Positions 9,922 through 18,567 of a stretch of DNA of 64,000 nucleotides are shown here, piece by piece (the stretch's first letter is position 1; each line of letters starts with the position of its first letter). Both the position numbers and the translations under genes were made by a program. The stretch is from Streptomyces sp. NBC_00223 (lineage in GTDB: Bacteria; Actinomycetota; Actinomycetes; Streptomycetales; Streptomycetaceae). Below the pieces are notes generated by a model that saw nothing but the letters and a program-made list of their open reading frames with translations, did not search any database and had not been told where the DNA came from. The stretch lies in contig NZ_CP108109.1 in assembly GCF_036199905.1 (NCBI RefSeq), positions 1,798,001-1,862,000 of the forward strand, read 5' to 3'.

Positions 9922-11086
9922 CGTCGCCCTCTTTCTTCTTGGCCTTGTCGGCGGAATATCCACGGACGTGACGTACGAGATCCTGCGGCCCGGTCAGCAC
10001 CACTCGCCCCTTGAACTCGGTGGGCAGGGCTTCGGTGAACGAGACGCGATAGTCACCGCGCTCGGCGAGCCGGTGTGGGACGACCACCAGCGTCAGGCCC
10101 GGGAGCGGTGTGGCCGGATCGGTGAACCGCGAGGCCATGAGTGCCGGCTGCACACGGTCGTACACGTGAATGCTGCGAGCGCCGAGGCCCACGCTCCGCA
10201 GGCGATACGCGCTCAGCTCTCCTTGAAGGGCCTCATAGCCGATCCCCGCGCGATCGAGTTCGTCCAGCGCCTCCCGTTCGACTCGGAGCGCAGGTGTGAA
10301 GAACGCGCGCAACGGCCTTCGAAGCAGCCAGACCTGGTCCGGATCACGGATCAGATCCAGCCGAACACCGTGCGGGCACTCTTCTCCCTCGCACCATGTC
10401 TCCGGACCGGCGACGAGGGGTCCTTGCTCCGGGGCCTTGCGGTCCCGGGGCATGGCCGGGAGCCGACAGTTGCCGCAGCGGAGAAAGGTACCCGCCACCA
10501 GCAGGGCTTCGGGCAGCGGGTGATAGAGATCCTTGATGCGCGTCCAGACCGCTTTGTTCCATCCACCCCGGAAACGGTCCTGTTGGTGCACCACAGGGCG
10601 GTGTGCCAGGAATTGCCGGCACCGGCGGTACTGCTCGGTGGAGCCGCACCGTTGCTCCAGTTCGGTCAGCAGCGCAAGGGCCTCCCTCTCCGGCCCTCCC
10701 GCCGACCCGTGAGAGGCCAGTTCGAGGCAGGTACGGGTGGGCACTAGGCCGACCGGATGGACCAGTGTCGCGTCCGGGGCGACAAGAGAGGCCGGAACCC
10801 GGAAGAGCGGGTCTCCAGCGGACCGGTGACGGCACCACTCCAACAGCTCTGGAACGCTTCGCGGCGGCCTCTCACCCAAGTCGAGACAGTGCAGGACCGT
10901 ACGGTCCAACGCACTCTGCGCGGCGGGCGGATAGGGCAGGCTGAACGAACGGAGACTGCCGTGCTCCCCCAATGTGGCGACGACGCAGGAGAGTTCACGG
11001 AAAAGCGCGGTTCCCGCCCGTTCCGTCTCCAGACTGTCGCCTTCCGTTGTGCTCGAGCCGCGTGGGCCCGTCGTCCCGGCTCTCAC
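9914..11086 (-). CDS. Zn-ribbon and REase-like third component of the pPIWI-RE module
   Basis: A 390-residue protein from GTG 11086, which overlaps the upstream stop as GTGA. A likely zinc site is formed by LRCGNCRLP and WCEGEECPHG (about residues 205-240). It is followed by LRRPLRAFFTPALRVEREALDELDRAG..YEALQ, which resembles a helical lead-in to a restriction-endonuclease fold. Known pPIWI-RE islands carry a third gene with an REase domain (domain Y plus REase), and position and size fit that gene. Where a D-x-K would be expected I read SIHVYDRVQP, with no lysine, so the nuclease centre may be inactive. Assignment rests mainly on context and is moderate. Confidence 0.55.
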   Translation of the reverse strand: MRAGTTGPRGSSTTEGDSLETERAGTALFRELSCVVATLGEHGSLRSFSLPYPPAAQSALDRTVLHCLDLGERPPRSVPELLEWCRHRSAGDPLFRVPASLVAPDATLVHPVGLVPTRTCLELASHGSAGGPEREALALLTELEQRCGSTEQYRRCRQFLAHRPVVHQQDRFRGGWNKAVWTRIKDLYHPLPEALLVAGTFLRCGNCRLPAMPRDRKAPEQGPLVAGPETWCEGEECPHGVRLDLIRDPDQVWLLRRPLRAFFTPALRVEREALDELDRAGIGYEALQGELSAYRLRSVGLGARSIHVYDRVQPALMASRFTDPATPLPGLTLVVVPHRLAERGDYRVSFTEALPTEFKGRVVLTGPQDLVRHVRGYSADKAKKKEGDDA

Positions 11087-12648
11087 ACCGCCGCCTCAGC
11101 AGGCAGCGACACCGAGCACCAGCGCGCCACCTCGCAGCGCCTGCACCCATGCCCAGGAACCGCGGTGTAGTTGTCGTCGCGATACCACTCGCTTACAAGC
11201 CCGTTCAGGATCCGCTCCGCGGAGGTACGGGCGGCAGGGGCGAACGGATCGATGATCTCCAGGTCCGCGCCCCCCGGACGCAGCACCTCCAGTTCGACCC
11301 GAGCACGGTCCGGCGCGCCCCCCAGGTCACCGCGCGCGAGAAACTGGACCGCCAGCGCCAATTGCGGATAGCGCTCCAGAAGCGGGCGGTTCGTACGCCG
11401 CTCGCCGGCCGATGTCTTGGTCTCGCGCCATACCCACGAGTCCCCGTCCCGGTAGAGCATGTCGGGCGCAGCGATCACCACTACGTCGGCGACACTGTCG
11501 TGGCGCACGACCCTCGGTTCGTTGCGTACGTCCGCACCGTCCCGCACGCACCGCAGCGGGCATACAGCGACGTGGCGGCGCAACAGCCTCACGCCCAGGA
11601 CGCGTTCGTCCTCCGGCAGATCGAATCCGTCGGGTACCCATTGATCGGGCACGTCGGCCGTGCAGGGGCGTAGGGCAGCACTGCCATGGCGTTCTGCGAG
11701 GTATGCGTGCAGCGCGCGGCCGCGTTCGGCCGTCGGGCCGTGTTCAACGGCGTCCGCGGTGGGCAGGTGAAGTCGGCGCATGTGGTCGCGAGCCGGACAG
11801 TCCCGGTAGTTCCGCCCGTTGGTGACAGACCAGGTGCGCCGCGGCCGTCCGGGCATTCCGACGCCCAACAACCCGGGTGCCTTCTGCAGTGCCGGGCAGA
11901 CGGACACGTACAGGCAGTCCCCGCACGAGGTGCCCGGCCGGTACTCCTGGCTGTCCAGCACGGCGGTCAGCGCGGCAGGGCCCTGCTCTCGGTAGCGAGT
12001 GAGTGCCTCCTGCCGCGTGCCGTCGAACAGCGGGCGCACTCGGCCGTCGAGCAGCGCGAACTCAACGATCCGTACCCGCTCAGGCATTGGTCCCGGGGTG
12101 CCCTCGGCCAGCACGAGGGCGGCCGCGGCGACGAATTCCTCGGGCGGGGTTTCGCGGTGCAGCCGGTTCACGGGGAGCCGGAGTTCACGCACCTTCCCGT
12201 CGGCGGACCGCAGGCAGCGGCCCCACACCGTGAGCCGGACCTCACGTGCCGCGCGCGGGTTCGCGCCCGGCAGTTGGTAGCGATAGACCCACGGAGCCGG
12301 GACCTCGGTCAACGGGTCGGCGGGGAAGGCGGCGTCGTACGTCGACACCGCGTGTTCCGTCCACTGCCGTAGGCCGTCATGCAGCGGCTTCGCGAGCCGC
12401 GTCCGCTGTGCGCCGGCACCCTCGTGATACGGGTTACGGGCGTCACAAGCCGCCATGAAGGGACCGAACGTGAAGTGCTCCAGCGGTTCCCGGCGACGGC
12501 CAGGGGACATCAGCGGACGGTAGCCTCGCGCCTTGAGCGCGTCAGCCGCAGGACAGCGGAATTCTCCGCCCTTGAACATACCGACAGACACAGTGATGAC
12601 GTCGGAGGTGCGGCGAACCCCGTCCGGGGGCAGCCATGAATCGGTCAT
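11083..12648 (-). CDS. Cas4/RecB-like PD-(D/E)XK nuclease with cysteine cluster
   Basis: A 521-residue predicted DNA nuclease and first gene of the four-gene operon. ATG 12648 has AAGGAG 6 bases upstream. A PD-(D/E)XK core is visible near residues 395-425: ADVVVIAAPDMLYRDG followed by WVWRETKTS, giving an Asp and the E-x-K pair. The C-terminus ends with CRRCEVARWC, like the Fe-S cysteine cluster of Cas4 and AddB-type nucleases. Other cysteine groups (SCGDCLYVSVC near 250) could supply the distal ligands. The stop overlaps the next start by 4 bases (GTGA). As far as I recall, the published three-gene pPIWI-RE module does not include this component, so it may be a subtype-specific addition or a replacement for the degenerate REase downstream. 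Confidence 0.7.
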   Translation of the reverse strand: MTDSWLPPDGVRRTSDVITVSVGMFKGGEFRCPAADALKARGYRPLMSPGRRREPLEHFTFGPFMAACDARNPYHEGAGAQRTRLAKPLHDGLRQWTEHAVSTYDAAFPADPLTEVPAPWVYRYQLPGANPRAAREVRLTVWGRCLRSADGKVRELRLPVNRLHRETPPEEFVAAAALVLAEGTPGPMPERVRIVEFALLDGRVRPLFDGTRQEALTRYREQGPAALTAVLDSQEYRPGTSCGDCLYVSVCPALQKAPGLLGVGMPGRPRRTWSVTNGRNYRDCPARDHMRRLHLPTADAVEHGPTAERGRALHAYLAERHGSAALRPCTADVPDQWVPDGFDLPEDERVLGVRLLRRHVAVCPLRCVRDGADVRNEPRVVRHDSVADVVVIAAPDMLYRDGDSWVWRETKTSAGERRTNRPLLERYPQLALAVQFLARGDLGGAPDRARVELEVLRPGGADLEIIDPFAPAARTSAERILNGLVSEWYRDDNYTAVPGHGCRRCEVARWCSVSLPAEAAV

Positions 12649-12741
12649 TCTCGCTCCTTTTCCACGCGAGGGGAACTTGCGCTGACATACTTGAATCAAT
12701 CGCCCGCAGCAGGAGCCTGCCGCGCAACAGAGAAGGTGGCC
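12649..12741. promoter_or_regulatory. Divergent promoter region of the pPIWI-RE operon and kinase gene
   Basis: 93 bases separate the two start codons. The odd 9-mer palindrome TTGAATCAA (12691-12699) lies near the middle and is A+T-rich for this genome. It could be an operator or part of promoter hexamers. The shared region implies possible co-regulation. No convincing -35/-10 pair was fixed. Confidence 0.35.
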
Positions 12742-13641
12742 ATGGAAGAAATCGAAGATCTCAACGAGATCGAAGAGCACTACGAAGTCCTCGAACAAGT
12801 CGGCGATGGCGGCCAGGGCGACCTGTTCGTCGGCCGCGAACGCAAAAGCGGCCGAAAGGTGGCTCTCAAGATCCAGAAAGAAAGGGAATTCGAGTCGGAA
12901 AACTACTTCCGCGACTTGGCGAATGAACTCGACGCCGAGGGCACCCATGCCCGCGAGCTCGCCCGGATTCCAGGCATTCCTAACTTGTTCGCCCGAGGCC
13001 ATTACGGCAGCCGACGCTGTATTGTCATGGAATTCGTGGAGGGGACCCTTCTGTTCGACTTACTGGCCTCGGCCAGGCCGTTCAAGGTGGCCACCGTGGC
13101 TTCGGTCATCGGTCAGCTCTGCGAGATCCTCGACGCCGTTCACCGCTCGGGGCTCGTGCACCGCGACGTGAAGCCGGAGAACGTCATGGTGGAGCCCGAC
13201 GGGCGGATCAGGCTGCTCGATCTGGGCCTCGCCATCCGGGCCCGAAAGAAGACCGATCGCGGTTGCGGCACCATTGGATACGCACCACCCGAGCAGCTCG
13301 ACGCGAATCCCAAGGGGGTGACCCCGCAAGCGGACATTTTCGCGCTGGGCTGCATGCTGCTGGAGATGACCGTCATGCAACTGCCGTACTCCGGGGCAAG
13401 GAGGAGAGCCGCACAGGACTGCCCAGTGCTGCCTCCGGAACGCCTCGCGAAGATCCCCGCCGAGTTCACTCCACTAGCCCTTCGCATGGTGGAGCGCGAG
13501 CTGTGGCGGCGGCCGGTCGATGTACGGGAGGTCTTCGCCGATCTGCGCCCGCATCTGCCGTCCCTCGGATCGCGGCGGCCGGCGAAGCCCCTTCGGCCTG
13601 ACCCGACCGAGTACTACCGCACCCGTCGACCGACGCTCTGA
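12742..13641 (+). CDS. Cytoplasmic Ser/Thr protein kinase, TTA-containing
   Basis: A 299-residue, single-domain Hanks-type kinase. In order: glycine-rich loop GDGGQGDLFVG, VALK with the ATP-binding lysine, catalytic loop HRDVKPENVM, metal motif DLG (normally DFG), APPEQ in the activation segment and DIFALG. There is no membrane helix or sensor domain, unlike PknB-type kinases. ATG 12742 has AGAAGG upstream. Codon 107 (13060-13062) is TTA, so translation should depend on the bldA leucyl-tRNA. It is divergent from the pPIWI-RE operon and convergent, 17 bases apart, with the broken SARP-STAND gene. That placement suggests it phosphorylated either the AfsR-like regulator (as AfsK does AfsR) or a defence component. 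Both are inferences. Confidence 0.9.
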   Translation: MEEIEDLNEIEEHYEVLEQVGDGGQGDLFVGRERKSGRKVALKIQKEREFESENYFRDLANELDAEGTHARELARIPGIPNLFARGHYGSRRCIVMEFVEGTLLFDLLASARPFKVATVASVIGQLCEILDAVHRSGLVHRDVKPENVMVEPDGRIRLLDLGLAIRARKKTDRGCGTIGYAPPEQLDANPKGVTPQADIFALGCMLLEMTVMQLPYSGARRRAAQDCPVLPPERLAKIPAEFTPLALRMVERELWRRPVDVREVFADLRPHLPSLGSRRPAKPLRPDPTEYYRTRRPTL

Positions 13642-16149
13642 CTCAACGGGATCGCCCCTCATCTCAACCCCTCCAGGCGGTCCCGAACCTCATGCACGCC
13701 CGCGCCACCCATGCGCTCCCGCAGCACCAGGACCCGCTCCAGCGCCTCAACGGCGTCAGGTGAGCGCCCGGCAGCCACGAGTACGTCAGCGTAGAGCCAG
13801 AGAACCTTGTCCTCGTTGGGCCAATTTTCCAGCTGCCGGTAGTTCTCGCAGGCGCGCCGGTAGAGGAGCAGGGCCTCATTCCGCTCGGCTCGCGACTGGT
13901 GGATCTTGGCGAGGGTGTACAGCACATCGGCGCGACCGCTCAGGTCCGTGGTCCTCTCGACGACGCCGAGCGCGTCCGCACAGAAGCGAAGTGCCTCGTC
14001 GTACTCCCCTTGGTCGTAGTGAAGCGTGCCGATGCCGTTCAGCGTCGCCGCCTCTCCGACGAGATCGGACAACTCCCTGTACAGCACCAAGGCCCGCCGG
14101 TGGTGCTCTTCCGCCTCTGCTACGCACCCCTGCTTGCGCAGTGTGAGCGCGAGCGCGTGAAGGGAGCGAGCGAGACTCAACAGGCCGGCTTCGCTGTCGT
14201 CCTGCTCACTCAGGAGAATGGCCCGCCGCAGGTGGTTCGCGGCGGGCTCGAACGCCTCCAGCCTCCACTGGGTTCCCGCCAGCATCCGGTAGAACATGGC
14301 GCGCTCGACGGGGGAGGCATCGGACTCCGCGGCTTCAGTGGCGTGTGTGAGGCCCCGCAACGCGTCGGCGAGGCGACGACGGCGCCACTGGTAGGTGACC
14401 AGGGCCATCGGCAGCAGCCACATGTAGTGTTCCAGTCCCTGCTCGACCGCGAGTCGGATACCGAGCAGGACGGTGTCGTACTCCTCGTCCAGCAGGGACA
14501 CGGCCTGGTCCAGTCCCTCCGGTTCGGCCACCGTGATCCCGTTCGGCTCCCCGATGGGCAGCATCCGCTGGCCGTCGAGAAGTCGGTCGCAGGCGCGGAC
14601 GTTCTGCAACTGGTGCTCCAGCACCTGAAGTACCGTCGCCTTCTCGAAGCTCTCGAGTGCTCCGGGTACCACCGGAACCACATAGTGGCGGGCGAAAGCA
14701 CGCACCAGGTCGTGCAGGCGGTAGCGGTCGGATCGCAGCTCCACCAGGTTCGCCGTCGCGAGCTCCTCCACAGCCCGGTCAGCGCGCATGCCGTTCCCCA
14801 CCATGCCGAGATCCATGACCGCGTCCCATCCGATACTGGGACCGGGATGCACGGCCAACTGCCAGAGCAGGCGCCGTGCCTCTTCGGAAAGCGCACGGAC
14901 GGAGCAGTTCAAGGCCATCCGGACGGACAGCTCATGAGCGGGCAGATGCAGAACGTTCAACTTCTCCCGCTCTTCCGCAAGTTCTCGTGCGAGAACGTCG
15001 ACGGTGTGGTGCGGGCGGTTCTCGAGGCGTCGCGCGACCACGATGAGAGCAAGCGGGAGATGACAACACAACCGCGCGAGATCCGTGAAGGCCTGAGCGT
15101 GCTTGCCTCGATCCGCCACGGAGACCTTTTCCTGAAGCAGCTCCAGTGCGGCCTCCTCCCCCAGTGGTCCCACAGGGCGCAAATCCACCTCGTGATGGGA
15201 ACGCAGGTCGCCCAGGGTCTTGCGGCTGGTGATCAGGACGGCACTCGTACCGACTCCAGGGAGTAACGGCAACACCTGCTTGGCGCTCAGTGCGTCGTCG
15301 AGCACGATGAGGACCGACCTGTGGGCCAGTGCGGAACGCAGCGCCGCGCTCTTGCCATCCAGCCCGGCCGCAGAGGAGTAAGGCGGTAACTCTGCCAGAA
15401 AGCGGTCCAGAACATGTTCCGGATCGGCAGGCTGCGCGTCTTCACCGGTGAACCCGCGGAGATTGGCATAGAGAACGCCGTCCGGGAATCTGTCCTCCAG
15501 GATCCATGCAACATGGTGGGCAATCGTGCTCTTCCCAATACCGGCCATGCCGCTGAGAACGATCAACGACCCGTTTCCTGAATCCTGTCGCTCCCGTACG
15601 GCCTCGACGATCTTATGTATCAGTCCATCCCGACCCAAAGGCCGGTGGCCGCGCGCAGGCAATTGATTCGGAACCGGGAGAGGAACGCCTCTGCGCGAGC
15701 GGCGAGTGTTCCCATGAATCAGGTCAATGGCTCTCTGCAGACCTGCATCGGGGTCCCCGAAGCGCCGCTTCCACTCCTTGAGGAGCTTTTCCCGCTTCAC
15801 ACGCGGCAGTTCCGAGCCGTGAGCGAGGAAATAGAACTGTCGGATCGGCGCCCGGTCCGGCAGTCGCTCGTACAACTTCTGCGTCTCCTCACACAGCCAT
15901 TTCTCCTCATTCGCCAACCAGGCGGCCTCCAACTGACTGCATGTTGCATTCAGCCATTCCTCTCGCAGTTGGGCCTTCCGTAATCCGAACAATCCGTCGT
16001 CCGGCAGCCCACGCAATGGTTTCTGGTCACGCCACTCCGCAAGGGCGGCGCTCAACTGCTCGAACCGCTCCCGCCCCCAGGGCCCCGGCGAGTGCCTGGA
16101 TTGTCCCGGCCTGGGGTGTTGATCTCGGTGGTGGGCCCCGGAAGCAGGT

Positions 16150-16212
16150 GAACACGGCACCTGTGGATCATGGAGTTCTCTACGCTGCAAGATCCACGAA
16201 GGTGCCGTGTTC
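16150..16212 (+). promoter_or_regulatory. Hairpin over the transposase start codon
   Basis: Arms 16150-16169 and 16191-16212 pair as GAACACGGCACC/GGTGCCGTGTTC plus GTGGATC/GATCCAC, with a 2-base bulge and a 21-base loop. The GTG start of the transposase (16207) lies inside the right arm. RNA entering from outside the element would hide the start, a known way for an IS to limit transposition driven by neighbouring promoters. Confidence 0.65.
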
Positions 16213-17502
16213 GTTCCTCCATCATCCCCTGTCGCTGTCCCCGTGCCTCATGCGCCCTGCCTGGAGGCTCTCGGCGAGGGTGCCGCCAAGGAGCAAGTCC
16301 GCTGCCTGGTAGTCGAGTTCGAGTCGGTCACCGATCCGAGAGGGGCTTGCGGAGTGCGGTACCGGCTCTCCTCGCTGCTGGCCCTGGTGGTCTGCGCGAT
16401 GACCTCGTCCGGCCACGACTCGATCACCGCGGCGGCGGAGTGGTGCCGACGTGCGACGCCGGAGGAACTGGCCGCCTTCGGCCTGCCCTACCACCCACTC
16501 CTTGGCCGCTACCGGGTGCCGAGCGAGAAGACCCTGCGCAGCGTCCTGGGGCGGCTCGATCCCGGTGAGATCAGCGCGGCCGGCTACGACTACCTCCGGC
16601 CTCTGCTGTCCGCACAGGCCCGCCGGCCGGATCCGGTGATGCCCGACGGTGGCACCGAGCGTGAACAGCGCCGGGCCCACCGGGCGGCCGCCCGCGCCGA
16701 GCCGGTACGGCTGCGACGGCGGGCGATCGCGGTGGACGGCAAGTGCCTGCGTGGCGCGAGGCGCCCGGACGGCAGCCGGGTCTTCGTCCTGTCCGCCGTC
16801 CGTCACGGCGACGGTGTCACGCTCGCCTCCCGGGAGATCGGCGCGAAGACCAACGAGATCCCCGAGTTCGCACCTCTCCTCGACCAGATCGATGACGCTG
16901 ATCTCGCGGGAGTGGTCGTTACCGCCGATGCCCTCCACGCCCAACGCGACCACGCCACCTACCTGCGCGAACGCGGCGCTCACTACCTGCTGACCATCAA
17001 GAACAACCAGCGCGGCCAGGCCCGTCAGCTCCACGCCCTGCCCTGGAAAGTGATCCCCGTGATCCACCGCGACGACGCCCGGGGCCACGGCCGTCACGAG
17101 CAGCGGCTCGTGCAGGTCGTCACCGTCAACGGACTGCTCTTCCCGCACGCGGCCCAGGTCCTGCGCATCCAGCGCCGTCGCCGTCTCTACGGGGCGAAGA
17201 AATGGTCCAGCGAGACCGTCTACGCCATCACCGACCTGCCCACCGAGGAAGCGAACGCAGCCGAGATCGCGTCCTGGGCCCGCGGGCACTGGACCGTGGA
17301 AAATACCGTCCACTGGTGTCGAGATGTCACCTTCAACGAGGACAAGTCCCAGGTCAGGACCCACAACGCGCCCGCCGTACTCGCTGCCCTCCGCGACCTG
17401 ATCCGCAGCGCGCTCAAGCTCGCCGGCTACGTCAACACCGCCGCCGGACGACGAGCCCACACCGAGCGCCCCCGCGTCCTCGCCCTCTACGGCATCACAT
17501 GA
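16207..17502 (+). CDS. ISAs1-family DDE transposase
   Basis: A 431-residue transposase that appears intact. The DDE acidic triad can be assigned to AIAVDGKCLRGARR (first Asp), VVVTADALHAQRD (second Asp) and GHWTVENTVHWCRDV (Glu). This is followed by the conserved FNEDKSQVRTHNAP block of ISAs1/H-repeat transposases. The N-terminal helix-rich region (YRLSSLLALVVCAMTSS) is also typical. GTG 16207 is the most likely start; it sits in a hairpin arm. The gene stops 36 bases before the right IS end and is opposite in strand to the gene it interrupts. Nothing suggests inactivation. Confidence 0.95.
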   Translation: MFVPPSSPVAVPVPHAPCLEALGEGAAKEQVRCLVVEFESVTDPRGACGVRYRLSSLLALVVCAMTSSGHDSITAAAEWCRRATPEELAAFGLPYHPLLGRYRVPSEKTLRSVLGRLDPGEISAAGYDYLRPLLSAQARRPDPVMPDGGTEREQRRAHRAAARAEPVRLRRRAIAVDGKCLRGARRPDGSRVFVLSAVRHGDGVTLASREIGAKTNEIPEFAPLLDQIDDADLAGVVVTADALHAQRDHATYLRERGAHYLLTIKNNQRGQARQLHALPWKVIPVIHRDDARGHGRHEQRLVQVVTVNGLLFPHAAQVLRIQRRRRLYGAKKWSSETVYAITDLPTEEANAAEIASWARGHWTVENTVHWCRDVTFNEDKSQVRTHNAPAVLAALRDLIRSALKLAGYVNTAAGRRAHTERPRVLALYGIT

Positions 17503-18109
17503 TCAAACCAGACGATCCAGGCACTCGCCGGGGCCCTGCTCCCGCCCCCACAGGCGCTCGGCCCTCTCCACTCCCTCGCGAAAGCGGACGTAGTCGACGC
17601 TTCCCTCCGGCGGGCGAATCGCACATACGCCCGAGGGATTGCGTGGGACGATCTCCTCCCCCAGCCTGTACCGCAAATCCGACACGACCCGGTAGAGGCG
17701 GTCGTCCGGACGCTCCTCGCCCGGCCAAAGACAGGCGGCGACTTCTTCCTTGGTGCATTGGAACCCCGGCGACGTCACCAGCAAGCCGAACAGGGCGGCG
17801 GCCTTCGTGGCACCCGAAACACCGGGGTGACCTGGGACTTCAGCGCTGATCAACCCCAGCACACGTCCTTTCATCGCCCCACTCCTTCCACACCCCGGTT
17901 GTGACATCAGCCTCCCCAGCGGCACTGCTGGATCTGTGCGCATCCGAAGCCCGCCTTACACGCTTGTGCTTCTTCACGCCCCTCAGACAGGGCTCAGGAT
18001 TCCCTCAGATTCGACCCGACGACGGTCCGCGCCGACCGGGCACCATGGCGTCAGCCGCTCGCCACACCGGGTGATACCGGCACACTCACGAACAGAAAGG
18101 ACGAGTGCT

Positions 18110-18265
18110 ATGAACAACCGCCAGCGCAACCGGAGGGGGAACCGCCGCAAGCGGTCCTCGGACTACCCGCCCACCCGCCGGCCGTCGGCCGTCAAGGAGC
18201 AGCAGGAGGTTCCCGTGACGCCGCCGACGGCGACGCCGGACGACTCGTCGTCCGCGGGCGACTGA
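18110..18265 (+). CDS. Small basic hypothetical protein
   Basis: A 51-residue protein with a good start (AGAAAGGACGAG upstream of ATG 18110). The first 20 residues are almost all Asn, Arg, Gly and Lys (MNNRQRNRRGNRRKRSSDY), and the end is acidic and Ser/Thr-rich. It is disordered by eye, with no membrane segment. The charge pattern suggests nucleic-acid or protein interaction but gives no function. It is followed at once by a strong terminator, so it is a monocistronic unit. It stands upstream of, and opposite to, the broken SARP gene, with about 235 bases of shared upstream sequence. Its target or partner is not evident. Confidence 0.55.
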   Translation: MNNRQRNRRGNRRKRSSDYPPTRRPSAVKEQQEVPVTPPTATPDDSSSAGD

Positions 18266-18287
18266 GACGGCCCAATCTCCGGACGCG

Positions 18288-18319
18288 TGGGGGTGCCCGC
18301 CTCCGGGCGGGCACCCCCA
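18288..18319 (+). terminator. Strong hairpin terminator
   Basis: Perfect 14-bp stem (arms TGGGGGTGCCCGCC and its complement) with a 4-base loop, 22 bases after the small basic gene. No U-run follows, which is common in Streptomyces. From here to 18567 I see only the leader of the next gene, with no other feature. Confidence 0.85.
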
Positions 18320-18567
18320 GTGCGCCACGCCTGTCCCGCGCAAACCGCACTCGCCCCATGTTCCCTCCCGTGCCGGCCGGTTACGAATCCCCGGCCGCCA
18401 CATCGCCTCATCCCTCGAGGTAGTAACTCTCCGCGTGTGTGCACAAAGCTGGGACTCCTGGGACTCATTCCCGTTTTGTCCGCCCTGTGGAAGGTCGGGC
18501 ATCGCAGAAAACTTGTCTTCGTTCATCCGGTCTCCGGACTGTTCCGGGTACCGAGAGAGGTCACTGC

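Larger units (their letters stand above)
16078..17538 (+). mobile_element. ISAs1-family insertion sequence, 1461 bp
   Basis: The ends are perfect 24-bp inverted repeats beginning CAGGGCCCCGGCGAGTGCCT (16078-16101 and the complement at 17515-17538). The flanks carry a 10-bp direct repeat CTCCCGCCCC (16068-16077 and 17539-17548), the target-site duplication. One transposase gene fills the element. CAGGG ends and a DDE transposase with the D-G-K block are typical of ISAs1. Identical ends and intact duplications point to a recent insertion. It interrupts the SARP-STAND gene within its BTAD region. Confidence 0.95.
13659..17874 (-). pseudogene. AfsR-like SARP-STAND regulator split by an insertion sequence
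   Basis: Removing the IS (16078-17538) and one 10-bp duplication restores one continuous frame (GVERAERLWGRE joined to RFEQLSAALAEW). The intact protein would start at ATG 17874 (AAGGAG upstream). It would comprise a winged-helix DNA-binding domain (N fragment, 17503-17874), a BTAD domain (REEWLNATCSQLEAAW), an NB-ARC NTPase with Walker A GMAGIGKST, Walker B VLIVLDDA and CHLPLAL, and C-terminal TPRs with TPR-like helices from about residue 560. This is the AfsR layout of transcription activators. TTA codons lie at 15264-15266 and 15387-15389, both in the NTPase. The C fragment might still be translated from an IS-internal start, but it would lack DNA binding. Confidence 0.85.
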
